Positions 9,122 to 17,509 of a stretch of 64,000 nucleotides of DNA are shown one piece after another. Each line of letters opens with the position of its first letter. The first letter of the stretch is position 1. Origin of the DNA: Neglectibacter timonensis (GTDB lineage: Bacteria > Bacillota > Clostridia > Oscillospirales > Acutalibacteraceae). The DNA lies in the NCBI RefSeq assembly GCF_900048895.1, contig NZ_LT160639.1, forward strand, positions 729,524 to 793,523, written 5' to 3'. The position numbers were made by a program, and so were the translations under genes. The notes beneath the pieces are model-generated. The model worked only from the letters and a program-made list of their open reading frames with translations. It was not told the DNA's origin and did no database searches.

Positions 9122-9150
9122 TTTACAACAAGCCGCCGTTGTGCTAGAAT
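9122..9150 (+). promoter_or_regulatory. Promoter of tRNA-Ala locus
   Basis: TTTACA at 9122-9127 and TAGAAT at 9145-9150, with a 17-bp spacer, lie upstream of the tRNA-like repeats. A hairpin (GTGCTGTC / GACAGCAC, about 9155-9178) follows. Confidence 0.65.
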
Positions 9151-9182
9151 AAGCGTGCTGTCTCAGAGCGGACAGCACATTT

Positions 9183-9255
9183 GGGCCTGTAGCTCAGCTG
9201 GGAGTGCGAGAGCAACATAACGCGGGCCCAAATCCCTACCCCAAAATTGGCATAA
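9183..9255 (+). pseudogene. Broken tRNA-Ala 5' half (duplicate of the intact gene's first 22 nt)
   Basis: Positions 9183-9204 are identical to the first 22 nt of the intact tRNA-Ala at 9256 (acceptor strand, D-arm start). After that the sequence diverges and has no anticodon or T arm. A 9-bp perfect inverted repeat (ATTTGGGCC ... GGCCCAAAT) encloses the fragment at about 9180-9232, so the transcript would fold into a long hairpin rather than a tRNA. It is probably a scar of recombination at the tRNA attachment site. Confidence 0.75.
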
Positions 9256-9331
9256 GGGCCTGTAGCTCAGCTGGGAGAGCGTTCGGTTCGCATCCGAGAG
9301 GTCAAGGGTTCGAATCCCTCCAGGTCCACCA
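9256..9331 (+). tRNA. tRNA-Ala(CGC)
   Basis: The 76-nt gene folds as a full cloverleaf with encoded ACCA end. The acceptor stem GGGCCTG/CAGGTCC contains the G3:U70 wobble pair that identifies alanine tRNAs. The anticodon loop is TTCGCAT, giving anticodon CGC (codon GCG). The T stem has an A49:C65 mismatch. A strong terminator follows at once. It forms the left boundary of the 20.8-kb island, because its last 59 nt recur at 30079-30137 with five changes. Confidence 0.93.
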
Positions 9332-9333
9332 TC

Positions 9334-9370
9334 AAAAAAGCCGTGAAATCGCTGATTTCACGGCTTTTTT
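9334..9370 (+). terminator. Terminator of tRNA-Ala
   Basis: A 17-bp perfect stem (AAAAAAGCCGTGAAATC / GATTTCACGGCTTTTTT) with a 3-nt loop starts 2 nt after the tRNA CCA end and finishes in a T run. Confidence 0.9.
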
Positions 9371-10134
9371 GTGTTTTTGGGCGTTTCCAGTTTCTTCCTG
9401 AAAAATGCAGAACTGTTGCCTTCGCCCCGCAGATCATTCGCATCCATCTGGCACGGAGAAAAAGTGAGAATTCAGGAGGAAACAGGAGTTTTTCAGAGAA
9501 ACGCTTTTTGAGAGCCAACAACGCCATTTTGGGTGAAACCGAGCCGTTCGCATCCAAGCGGATACACCAAAACGATTCGCATTCCCTTTGTGAAAACCGA
9601 TGAAGCTTGTCGGCAATCTGCTCAAAGAATGAAAATAAGATTTGTGGATCTGATTTTTATCGGAGCCACTTTCTTTTTATGAGGAGGAATATGTGATTCG
9701 CTGTGATTTGTCCTGGTGTGTTTGCAACCGATTATCACAGGCGGCAAATATACGTTCTGACGCAGACAGAAAATGTTAAAAAGCTGTCAGATATTGGCCA
9801 AAATTGATTTCAGCAAGACACGAGGGAAAATCTGTTTTATTCTAAAGTGAGTGATTTCCAAATCTGCAAGGCCTACAAGTTTTATGAATTAATGATTTAT
9901 GAAATGTTATGCGGAACAGTATTTTGAAGCAAATTACGGAGTGACGGAATCAAGCTGTCTGATTTTCCAGAACCAACCGGATATTCCACTGAACTGTGCG
10001 ACTGGCAAAGAGATATGGATTGAGGAGACTTGAGCGGATACCATATTTTCAAGTTCCAAGGAAAATATTCTCGGAACATCTTTTTAAAATGCTGCAGTTG
10101 TTCAACAGTATATGAGGATGAATAATCATGTTAA
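9371..10134. other. Island left end, AT-rich, no gene recognised
   Basis: About 760 bp without a convincing coding frame. All open frames are short and lack ribosome-binding sites. The only structure I see is the recurrent TTCGCATCC-like motif in the first 220 bp (separate entry). It is probably the non-coding end of the integrated element. Confidence 0.5.
9437..9585 (+). repeat. Dispersed copies of the tRNA anticodon-arm word TTCGCATCC (left end)
   Basis: TTCGCATCC, part of the tRNA-Ala anticodon arm (9287-9295), recurs exactly at 9437-9445 and 9547-9555 and as TTCGCATTCC at 9576-9585. Similar words cluster at the right end of the island. They may be recombinase arm sites or scars of repeated integration; the function is inferred. 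Confidence 0.5.
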
Positions 10135-10163
10135 TTGTAAGTATGTGTTTCGAAAGATATAAT
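10135..10163 (+). promoter_or_regulatory. Promoter of the first island oxidoreductase
   Basis: TTGTAA at 10135-10140 and a perfect TATAAT at 10158-10163, with a 17-bp spacer, lie about 108 bp upstream of the start codon at 10271. Confidence 0.7.
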
Positions 10164-10270
10164 GTTTTTAAAAGGCCGGGCATGATTGTGAATTTGTCCC
10201 ATCCGATCGGATGAAAGTTGTTTTCAGGAAATCAAACGCAGCGCAAAAATGCAGCAAAGAATGGAGGAAA

Positions 10271-11326
10271 ATGAACATGGGGATTCAATTGGGAATTGTT
10301 GGCTACGGAGGAATGGGCGGATTTCATCACCGAAACGCTTCCAAAATTGAAGGGGTTCAGGTGGTAGGCGCTTACGACATTGACCCCGTGCGGGTACAGG
10401 TGGCGGAGGAAAGCGGGCTCAGGGGATTTTCGTCCCTGGAGGATTTGCTTGCGTGTGAGGACATCAACACTGTTCTGGTTGCCGTGCCGAACGACTGTCA
10501 CATGGAGATCTGCATTGCCGCGTCGAATGCCGGCAAGCATGTCATCTGCGAGAAGCCTGCCGCTTTGAACGTGGACGAGCTGGATCAGATGATTGCCGCG
10601 GCTGGTCGCAACGGGAAACTCTTCACCGTACATCAGAACCGCCGTTGGGACAAGGACTTCCGGATCGTTAAGGATATCCTTGATTCCGGGGAACTGGGAA
10701 AGGTGTATTCCATCCAGTCCAGACTGCATGGATCCGGTGGAGTAATGTTCGGTTGGCGCGGTGAAAAGAAGCACGGCGGCGGCATGTTGTACGACTGGGG
10801 CGTTCACTTTATCGATCAGTTGATGTGGATGCTGGGATATGACAATTTCAGGAGCGTATTCTGCAAGACCAGCAATGTAAAAACTACGGAGGTGGAGGAC
10901 TATTTCTTCCTCGTGTTTGATTTGGAGGATGGCAGTCACGTTCAAGTGGAGATAGGGACATTTGTACTCAAAGAGCTTCCAAGATGGCTTCTGCTTGGCG
11001 ATGAGGCAACTGCCTATGTGAACGATTTTTCCAGAAGCGGCGGGATCATCCGGCTGGACAGCACAGTGGAGACAAAGTCTGAGATTATTATGACCTCGGC
11101 CGGTCCAACCAGGACGTTTGCGCCCAGGCCGGATAACGTGAAGCTTGAGAGTGAGCTTCCGGACGTGGAAGCCGATTGGTCGGAATACTACAAAAATGTG
11201 CGGGATGCGATCGACGGAAAAGCAGAGTTGATCGTACAGCCCTGGCAGGTGCGGAAAGTGCTGAAAACTATCGAAGCTGCATTCCGCTCCGCGGAAACAG
11301 GAGAACTTGTTTCTCTCAAAAATTAA
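10271..11326 (+). CDS. Gfo/Idh/MocA-family NAD(P)-dependent oxidoreductase 1
   Basis: The 351-residue protein has an N-terminal Rossmann domain with GIVGYGGMGG (residues 8-17), the family motif EKP at 94-96 (catalytic-type K95) and D175-WGV-H179 in the C-terminal domain. Members oxidise or reduce hydroxyls of sugars, inositols or their derivatives. The frame is open upstream to 10211, but ATG 10271 has GGAGG at ideal distance and fits the fold start. It has its own promoter and a terminator after it, so it is a separate unit ahead of the main cluster. It is one of four related enzymes here. The substrate is unknown. Confidence 0.9.
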   Translation: MNMGIQLGIVGYGGMGGFHHRNASKIEGVQVVGAYDIDPVRVQVAEESGLRGFSSLEDLLACEDINTVLVAVPNDCHMEICIAASNAGKHVICEKPAALNVDELDQMIAAAGRNGKLFTVHQNRRWDKDFRIVKDILDSGELGKVYSIQSRLHGSGGVMFGWRGEKKHGGGMLYDWGVHFIDQLMWMLGYDNFRSVFCKTSNVKTTEVEDYFFLVFDLEDGSHVQVEIGTFVLKELPRWLLLGDEATAYVNDFSRSGGIIRLDSTVETKSEIIMTSAGPTRTFAPRPDNVKLESELPDVEADWSEYYKNVRDAIDGKAELIVQPWQVRKVLKTIEAAFRSAETGELVSLKN

Positions 11327-11346
11327 ATTTGTAAACTCAAATGAGA

Positions 11347-11380
11347 GCCGCCTAATGAAATTATCATCAGGCGGCTTTTC
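11347..11380 (+). terminator. Rho-independent terminator
   Basis: A 12-bp stem with one mismatch (GCCGCCTAATGA / TCATCAGGCGGC), 5-nt loop and TTTTC tail starts 20 bp after the stop of the oxidoreductase gene. Confidence 0.85.
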
Positions 11381-11418
11381 GTCTATGCTGTAAGAATGAA
11401 AAAACGAGGAAAATATAG

Positions 11419-12551
11419 GGCAATACCGCACAGAAAAGTAGGCGCGATACTGCCAGAAGTGATATAATAAGACCATGGATAAACAGATGACAATGTCTGC
11501 GCTTAGTGATGAGTTGGCGCAGGTACGGACAAAGAAGAAAGAATTTCCAGCCCAGATCGAGCGGATCGTCCCGTGGAAGGAATGGCTTACGCTGATCCAG
11601 CCGTGCTATTACAAAGGAGAGCGCGGCAATAAACCCTATCCACTGGAGACCATGCTGCGGTTGTATCTGCTGCAAAATCTGTATGACCTGAGTGATGAAG
11701 CAACAGCGGCGGAGGCAATCGACAGCCGGGCATTTTCAGATTTCTGCGGCGTTGATTCCAGCAATCAGGTGCCGAACGGAGATACCATTGGCCGCTTTCG
11801 GAACCTGCCGGTGAAGAATGGACTGCAGGAGAAACTGTTTGCACAAGTTGTTACCGCGCTCACTGAACAGGGCCTTATCCTGAAAAAGGGAACGATCGTA
11901 GATTCCACCATTATTTCCGCGCCGTCTTCCACCAAGAACAAGGAGAAAAAGCGGGATCCGGATGCACATCAGGTCAAGAAGGGCAACACATGGCACTTTG
12001 GCTATAAAGCCCATGTTGGGGTGGATAAGGACAGCGGACTGGTACACACAGTGGAGGCGACACCAGCTAATGTCCATGATGTGACGCAGACTTCATCCCT
12101 GCTGACCGGTGAGGAAGATGTCGTTTACGGCGACAGTGGCTATCTTGGAGCCGGGAACCGTGAGGACGCGATCGTTCGGAACAAATCCGGACGCAAGATC
12201 AAATACAAAATTAACCGACGTCCATCTCAATTAAAAAAGCTGAGCAAGAGCGGCCAGTATGCCGCAAAGAAAGCAGAACACGCAAAGTCTTCTGTTCGGG
12301 CAAAAGTAGAGCACGTATTCGGTGTCGTCAAGAAACAGCTGCAATTTCGAAAAACGCGATACCGAGGGCTCGAAAAGCAGCGAGCCAAATTCAATATCAT
12401 GTTCGCATTGGCGAATCTGCTTCTGGCTGACAGGCCCTGCCTGGCGGCTTGAAGTTGTGCGCTCTCGCGAAGAAATGCGCCGGGAAGCCTATGGTTTCCT
12501 GCCTGATGGGTGATTCGACAGCGCTTGCCTCAGCAATTGTGCGGTGCTGCC
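11419..12551 (+). mobile_element. IS5-family insertion sequence, complete, 1,133 bp
   Basis: The element encloses one transposase gene. Its ends are imperfect inverted repeats: GGCAATACCGCACA at the left and the complement of GGCAGCACCGCACA at the right, 12 of 14 matching. The 4-bp word ATAG directly flanks both ends (11415-11418 and 12552-12555), as expected for a target duplication of IS5-type elements. It inserted in the short gap between the first oxidoreductase and the sensor kinase gene. Confidence 0.85.
11475..12452 (+). CDS. IS5-family DDE transposase
   Basis: The 325-residue protein carries an N-terminal DUF772-like region (ERIVPWKEWLTLIQPCYYKG ... PYPLETMLRLYLLQNLYDLSD). Its catalytic triad is D in IVDSTIISAPSS, D in VVYGDSGYLGA and E in SVRAKVEHVFGVVKKQL. 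The GYKAHVGVD segment before the second Asp is also typical. Length is complete and no frameshift is seen, so the element may still be active. It lies inside the IS bounded by ATAG duplications. Confidence 0.93.
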   Translation: MDKQMTMSALSDELAQVRTKKKEFPAQIERIVPWKEWLTLIQPCYYKGERGNKPYPLETMLRLYLLQNLYDLSDEATAAEAIDSRAFSDFCGVDSSNQVPNGDTIGRFRNLPVKNGLQEKLFAQVVTALTEQGLILKKGTIVDSTIISAPSSTKNKEKKRDPDAHQVKKGNTWHFGYKAHVGVDKDSGLVHTVEATPANVHDVTQTSSLLTGEEDVVYGDSGYLGAGNREDAIVRNKSGRKIKYKINRRPSQLKKLSKSGQYAAKKAEHAKSSVRAKVEHVFGVVKKQLQFRKTRYRGLEKQRAKFNIMFALANLLLADRPCLAA

Positions 12552-12585
12552 ATAGGACGATAGTCTTTCGAGAAAGGAAAACGAT

Positions 12586-14358
12586 ATGTCGTTGAGAAAA
12601 AAGCTGACATTGTCTATGCTCATGATTGCGGTGATCCCCGTGATGGTACTGGGAGGCTTTTATTATCAGTATTTCAGCGGGGTCCTTTTGAGCAACGTGC
12701 AGCAGCGGGAGCTGCAGAATAACAGCCAGATTATTTACAGCGTTGATAACTTTTTCAATTCAATCTTCAAGATTTCCGATTCCCTGCTAATGAATGAAGA
12801 GCTCATGGACATTCTGCAGAAAAGCTATGAGGAACAGAGTTCACCTCTCGAAGGATACCGCGACAAGGCACAGGTGGACAAGCTGCTTTACAAGGACGGC
12901 TATTACCTGGATGGCAGAATAGAGACTATCGCCATATTTCCGGGGAACAACAGCATGTTTTACTACTGCACAAAGGAAGACGTCAATCCGTCCTATGATA
13001 TCCATGCGGAAGAGTGGTACGAAAAGATTGCCAGTAAAGAGGGGGCGAAAGTATTGGTGGGAGTGCACCAAAACCGTCTGGTGTACGCATTCTCCGACGC
13101 AGCCAGACCCTATTGCGTAACTGTCGGAAGATCGATTTACTCCCCATATGATTCCCAACTGCTTGGCACTATGCTAATCAACATTAACGTACACGATCTC
13201 CAGACCTGCTGGCCGGCTTTCAAGGAAGATTCGCAGGAGCGGTTTTACCTGCTGGATGACGAAAACAACGTTGTGTTCAGCAATCTGACGGAGGAGATTG
13301 GCAGTAAATTCTTTCAGGACGGCCTGGAAGACGGCATTTCTTCCTGCCGAATCGACGGGGAATTGTACGATACGATCGTCTCGGGCTCCAAAAGCCTGGG
13401 ATGGAAAAGCGTCAAAATGATTCCACGCAGCCAGTTGGATCAAGAGATCGCCGTTGTTCCTTATATGACGCTCCTCCTCATGCTGATCCTTACGGTTCTG
13501 GCAGTTCTGGTTTCAATCTTTATTTCCAAAATCTCTACACGTCCGCTTCAGGAGCTTTATGTGAAGCTCCAGAGCTTTGAAGCGGAAAAAAGCGGGATTC
13601 CGCTCCCTGAAAATCAGGTGGAGATCAAAGGCCTTTCCCGCAGCTACCAGCACATGATCAACGAGATCAACGCCCTCACCATCAAAAACTACGAGACGCA
13701 GATCCAATTGCGCAGGGCAGAACTCATGGCGCTCCAATCCCAGATCAATCCCCATTTTATCTACAACACGCTCAATTCCATCAAGTGGATGGCGGATATG
13801 CAAGGATCCAAGCGTATGGTAACGGCGTTGGATTCCCTGATCAAGCTCATGCAGTTTTCCTCCAAAAACAGCCGGGAGGTCATCCGGATTCAGGACGAGA
13901 TCGATCTGATCCGGGACTACATCAACCTGATCAACCTCAAATATTTCGACAGGATCTTTGTTGATGTCCATGTGGAGCCGGGCTTGGAAAACTACGAAAC
14001 GCTGAAATTCCTTCTGCAACCGATCGTAGAGAATTCCATCTACCACGGTTTCAGCAGTATGATCCGGCAATGCACGGTGCAGATCAACATTACCCGAAAA
14101 GAAGACCGTATTCTGTATGAGGTGATCGACAATGGCAAAGGGATGAGCAAGGAGAAGATCCGACAGGCTCTGGAGGAAGATCACCCCCTCAACTCCCATT
14201 CGTTTAACAAGATCGGTCTTTATAATGTGAATAAGAGAATCCAGTATATTTTTGGAGAGGAGTACGGTATTCAAATCGACAGCGAACCCGGCAAGTACAC
14301 GAGGGTGATTGTGGAAATTCCAGCCCGTATCTATAAGGAGGAGATGGCAAATGCGTAA
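12586..14358 (+). CDS. YesM/LytS-type sensor histidine kinase
   Basis: The 590-residue protein has a first membrane helix near residues 8-28, an extracellular sensor region to about 290, a second helix (about 292-315), a HAMP-like linker and a His_kinase domain. The phospho-accepting H390 lies in QINPHFIYNTLNSIKWM. The ATPase lobe has LLQPIVENSIYHG and DNGKGM. YesM-type kinases sense extracellular sugars and act with AraC-type regulators. Its stop overlaps the response-regulator start by 8 bp. ATG 12586 follows AGAAAGGAAAA. The IS insertion ends 34 bp upstream and may affect its promoter. Confidence 0.93.
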   Translation: MSLRKKLTLSMLMIAVIPVMVLGGFYYQYFSGVLLSNVQQRELQNNSQIIYSVDNFFNSIFKISDSLLMNEELMDILQKSYEEQSSPLEGYRDKAQVDKLLYKDGYYLDGRIETIAIFPGNNSMFYYCTKEDVNPSYDIHAEEWYEKIASKEGAKVLVGVHQNRLVYAFSDAARPYCVTVGRSIYSPYDSQLLGTMLININVHDLQTCWPAFKEDSQERFYLLDDENNVVFSNLTEEIGSKFFQDGLEDGISSCRIDGELYDTIVSGSKSLGWKSVKMIPRSQLDQEIAVVPYMTLLLMLILTVLAVLVSIFISKISTRPLQELYVKLQSFEAEKSGIPLPENQVEIKGLSRSYQHMINEINALTIKNYETQIQLRRAELMALQSQINPHFIYNTLNSIKWMADMQGSKRMVTALDSLIKLMQFSSKNSREVIRIQDEIDLIRDYINLINLKYFDRIFVDVHVEPGLENYETLKFLLQPIVENSIYHGFSSMIRQCTVQINITRKEDRILYEVIDNGKGMSKEKIRQALEEDHPLNSHSFNKIGLYNVNKRIQYIFGEEYGIQIDSEPGKYTRVIVEIPARIYKEEMANA

Positions 14359-15922
14359 CATCGGGATCGCGATCATTGATGACGAGAGCCTGGTCCGGCT
14401 CGGAATCAAATCTTCTGTGGCGTGGGAAGAGTATGGCTATGAGATTGTAGGAGAAGCGGACAACGGGCAGACCGGCCTGGAGATGATCAGGGAAAAACAC
14501 CCGGATATCGTCCTGCTCGACGTCTGTATGCCGGTGATGAACGGGATCGAAGTTCTGAAATCCCTGCAAAAGCTGAAGATTCAGTGCAAGGTTATTATCT
14601 TGAGCTGCCACGATGATTTCTGTTTTGTAAAAGAGGCAATGAAGAACGGTGCGTTCGATTACCTGAGAAAAAATGAGACCAACAGCGCGAACATCCTGAC
14701 GGTTCTGGAGGAGGTACGGCACTCACTGTGCAAAAAGCAGGACGAGGGGCAGGGAGGCTGGGACAGTTACGCGCGTCATGTCTGCCTGCACCGTCTGATC
14801 ACCGGCAGCAGCGAACCTGCTGAACGGCAGTTGCCTGTCAGTCAATTGCACATCCGGGAAGGAAACCTCTGCTGCATTGTGTTTGCAGTGCAGAATTACC
14901 AGAAAGTACAGGCCCGTTACGGAGAGGGACGCCCCTTCCCACTGGAACAAAGCGTTATCAACCTCACAGTGGAAGTGCTGCACCAGTGGACGCAGGAACT
15001 GGAAGTTTTTCTTCTGCAGGAAAACCGGTATGTTATCCTGCTGAGCAGTCAGAACAGTGTCAGCAGCACCCAGTGGGAGGAGAAAGCCTGCAGCCTGGTC
15101 CACGAACTCCACACCGTGTTCCAGAATTATCTGAATGCTGACACCTGCTACGGTGTCAGCAGCGCCGTCTCGAAATTCTCTGCATTGCCGGAGGCGTTCG
15201 AGCACGCGCGCTACTCTCTGCATCTTCACTATTTTCAGCCGGACAGGTTCCTTATCAAGGAGATGCGCAAGCCGGATCGGACGATGAGCCGCCCGGAAGT
15301 CAAGGAATGCCTTGGCGATATCAATATCTGTGTGTTGCAGAAGCAATACACGCAAATCTTTTCCCGATTTTATGCTTTCATCCAGTGGCTGCAGCAGCAC
15401 CACAGGGAGAACCTGGACGTTATGGGGGTGCAGAACTTTTTCTCCAATATGGTGCGCTTCCTTCTCCTGCAGGAGGGAAAGGCGCCGGAAGAAACGGTGG
15501 AAAAGCTTCAGGCCTGCGAAACCGTGGAGGAAGCGCAGCGTTTCCTTGAGGACTTCCAAAAGGGGTTGAAGACAGGAGAGCCGGCTCTTGACCAGAAAAA
15601 CTACCTGATTCGCGAGGCGGCGGATTATATCCGGCAGAATTTGAGCCGCGGCGACATCTCGCTCGATGAGATCGCCGACCACCTGATGATCAGTAAGTCT
15701 TATCTCTGCCGCCTGTTCCAAAAAAACCTGGGGATTTCCGTGCAGCAGTACATCTACCACACCCGGATTGAACAGGCGAAGGAGTACCTGAACGACTTCC
15801 GGCTGAAAATCTACGAGGTGGCAGAGCTTACCGGCTTCAACAGCTCCACCCATTTTAATATCGTCTTTAAAAAGATTATGCGGTGCACTCCGGCAGAGTA
15901 CAGGAACGGCCTGAAGCAGTGA
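14351..15922 (+). CDS. YesN-type response regulator with AraC HTH domain
   Basis: The 523-residue protein starts with a receiver domain (IAIIDDESLVRLG; phospho-acceptor D57 in LLLDVCMPVMNG). A long middle region follows, and the protein ends with an AraC/XylS DNA-binding domain from about residue 425: DISLDEIADHLMISKSYLCR, a KNLGISVQQYI turn and VAELTGFNSSTHF. Such regulators turn on neighbouring sugar-transport operons. ATG 14351 is chosen because it begins the receiver domain and overlaps the kinase stop. It probably acts on the SBP promoter just downstream, where a 12-nt direct repeat is visible. Confidence 0.93.
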   Translation: MRNIGIAIIDDESLVRLGIKSSVAWEEYGYEIVGEADNGQTGLEMIREKHPDIVLLDVCMPVMNGIEVLKSLQKLKIQCKVIILSCHDDFCFVKEAMKNGAFDYLRKNETNSANILTVLEEVRHSLCKKQDEGQGGWDSYARHVCLHRLITGSSEPAERQLPVSQLHIREGNLCCIVFAVQNYQKVQARYGEGRPFPLEQSVINLTVEVLHQWTQELEVFLLQENRYVILLSSQNSVSSTQWEEKACSLVHELHTVFQNYLNADTCYGVSSAVSKFSALPEAFEHARYSLHLHYFQPDRFLIKEMRKPDRTMSRPEVKECLGDINICVLQKQYTQIFSRFYAFIQWLQQHHRENLDVMGVQNFFSNMVRFLLLQEGKAPEETVEKLQACETVEEAQRFLEDFQKGLKTGEPALDQKNYLIREAADYIRQNLSRGDISLDEIADHLMISKSYLCRLFQKNLGISVQQYIYHTRIEQAKEYLNDFRLKIYEVAELTGFNSSTHFNIVFKKIMRCTPAEYRNGLKQ

Positions 15923-15948
15923 GGGAAAGGTCAATATGAATAAATAAA

Positions 15949-16002
15949 GTTCAAGATCCTCCGCGGGTTTAAGCTTTGTGTACTAAAATTGTTCAATATC
16001 CT
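15949..16002 (+). promoter_or_regulatory. Candidate YesN operator: direct repeat 42 bp apart
   Basis: GTTCAAGATCCT (15949-15960) and GTTCAATATCCT (15991-16002) match at 11 of 12 positions and start exactly 42 bp apart, four helical turns. They lie between the response-regulator stop and the SBP promoter. AraC-type regulators bind such tandem direct repeats. The assignment is inferred. Confidence 0.5.
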
Positions 16003-16025
16003 GATATTTTCTTCAACAGCGTTTA

Positions 16026-16054
16026 TGGAAAATAGTGAACAGATTCTCTATAAT
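16026..16054 (+). promoter_or_regulatory. Promoter of ABC-importer/GRE operon
   Basis: A perfect TATAAT at 16049-16054 has a weak -35 (TGGAAA, 16026-16031) 17 bp upstream. A weak -35 fits an activator-dependent promoter, with candidate activator sites just upstream. Confidence 0.55.
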
Positions 16055-16138
16055 ATAAGTAACCTAATTCGGGAAAACAGACAAAATGGAGGGAAGAGAG
16101 AAACCGGTTTTCAAAAAAAATTGAAGGAAGATAACCGA

Positions 16139-17416
16139 ATGTACAAGAAATTACTTGCGTTGTGTTTGGCGGCGCTTTTGACAGCGTCCGCGGCAGGGTG
16201 CTCCCAGGGCACAGAGGGCAGCAGCGCCCCAGCGGAAGGCGGCAGCGCCCCGGCAGGGGACGCCGCCCCCAGCGGAGAAGTGGTAACCATCCGCATGGGC
16301 GGCTGGGGCAACTTCGAGGATGAGCACGCGCCCGGCACCGTGGGCATGGAGGAGGCCATCGGCGTTAAGATAGAATTCCAGAAATACCCCACCGACGCGG
16401 ACTTCTGGAACAACCTCCCCGCCCAGATCGCGGCCAAGACGGCCCCCGACTTTATTTCCCTGACCAACGAGCTGTACCTTCCGTACATTAACGACGGCCT
16501 GGTGGTTCCCCTTACCTCCTATGTGGAGGACGGCACCATCAGCTGCTGGGACTCCATCGCACAGAACCTGAAGGATATCTGGGAGATCGACGGCGAGATT
16601 TACGGCATCCCCACCCACCAGTCCCCCGCGGTGTTCGCCATCAATATGAACCTGTGGAACGAGGCTGGCCTGACAGAGGACGACTTCCCGGAGACCTGGG
16701 ACGATGTGCTGGCGATCTGCCAGGTGTTCAAGGACCAGCTGGGGATGACCGGCCTGTGCCTGAACACCCAGGAGTTCCACTTTACCCAGTACGCCCTCTC
16801 CTTCGGCGGCGGCTGGGGCCTGGGCAAGACCATCAACACCCCCGAGAACGCCGCGGCCCTGCAGTTCCTTATCGACGCCTACCACCAGGGCTATGTGGTT
16901 ACCCCGAAGGAGCTGGGCGTGAGCTATGACGGCTCCGTGCTCATGACAAACGACGCGGCCATGTCCACCGGCGGCACCTGGTATATCAACGACTTTGCCA
17001 AGAACGCGCCGGATGTGGAGGTCCGCTACATCAAGATCCCCCACGCGGAAGGCCACGAGGACGCTTCCGGCACCTTCCACGCCCCCGCCTACGCCATCCT
17101 GAAGGGCGGCGCCCACGAGAAAGAGACCGCCATGGCCATCAATTATTTGATGAATGACGCTCGTTACGAGGCCATCATTGACCTGGGCTATATCCCAGTG
17201 GATGAGAAATTCTTCGACGAGTTCCGGGAGAAGCAGCCGGCGCTGGCCGACCAGATAGAAGCTCTCCCTCTTTCCAACGGCTTCGGCTACCCCCCCTCCG
17301 GCAAAATGTTTGCCGACGCGCTGATCTCCAAAATGGAGGAAGCCCTTTTCAACCCTGACTCCACCGTAACCGGCGCTCAGATTGTGGAAGAACTCCAGGC
17401 GGAGTATGGCGAGTAA
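16139..17416 (+). CDS. ABC sugar importer, extracellular solute-binding lipoprotein
   Basis: The 425-residue protein begins with a lipoprotein signal peptide (MYKKLLALCLAALLTASAAGC, cleavage before C21), followed by an Ala/Gly/Ser-rich linker and a family 1 (SBP_bac_1) fold. Typical features are AAKTAPDFISL, YGIPTHQSPAVFAINMNLW and GGTWYIND. Family members bind mono- or oligosaccharides at the cell surface and deliver them to two permeases. ATG 16139 is chosen for the signal peptide; the frame is open to 15989. It heads the import operon. Its ligand should reveal the substrate of the whole cluster. Confidence 0.92.
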   Translation: MYKKLLALCLAALLTASAAGCSQGTEGSSAPAEGGSAPAGDAAPSGEVVTIRMGGWGNFEDEHAPGTVGMEEAIGVKIEFQKYPTDADFWNNLPAQIAAKTAPDFISLTNELYLPYINDGLVVPLTSYVEDGTISCWDSIAQNLKDIWEIDGEIYGIPTHQSPAVFAINMNLWNEAGLTEDDFPETWDDVLAICQVFKDQLGMTGLCLNTQEFHFTQYALSFGGGWGLGKTINTPENAAALQFLIDAYHQGYVVTPKELGVSYDGSVLMTNDAAMSTGGTWYINDFAKNAPDVEVRYIKIPHAEGHEDASGTFHAPAYAILKGGAHEKETAMAINYLMNDARYEAIIDLGYIPVDEKFFDEFREKQPALADQIEALPLSNGFGYPPSGKMFADALISKMEEALFNPDSTVTGAQIVEELQAEYGE

Positions 17417-17460
17417 AGGGCACCAAAGAGGAATAAAAACGAAAGAATGAGATTGTCGGT

Positions 17461-17491
17461 GCCCCCTGGCGGCCAACGGCTGTCAGGGGGC
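17461..17491 (+). other. Intergenic hairpin between SBP and permease genes
   Basis: GCCCCCTG (17461-17468) pairs with CAGGGGGC (17484-17491), with an inner GCC/GGC stem. There is no T run. Such hairpins between binding-protein and permease genes often stabilise the SBP transcript and lower permease expression. Confidence 0.6.
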
Positions 17492-17509
17492 ATAATCAAA
17501 GGAGGGATT

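Noticed and set aside
10232-11476. Open frame of 414 codons antisense to oxidoreductase 1
   Set aside because: It has no recognisable domain. It also crosses the terminator of the sense gene.
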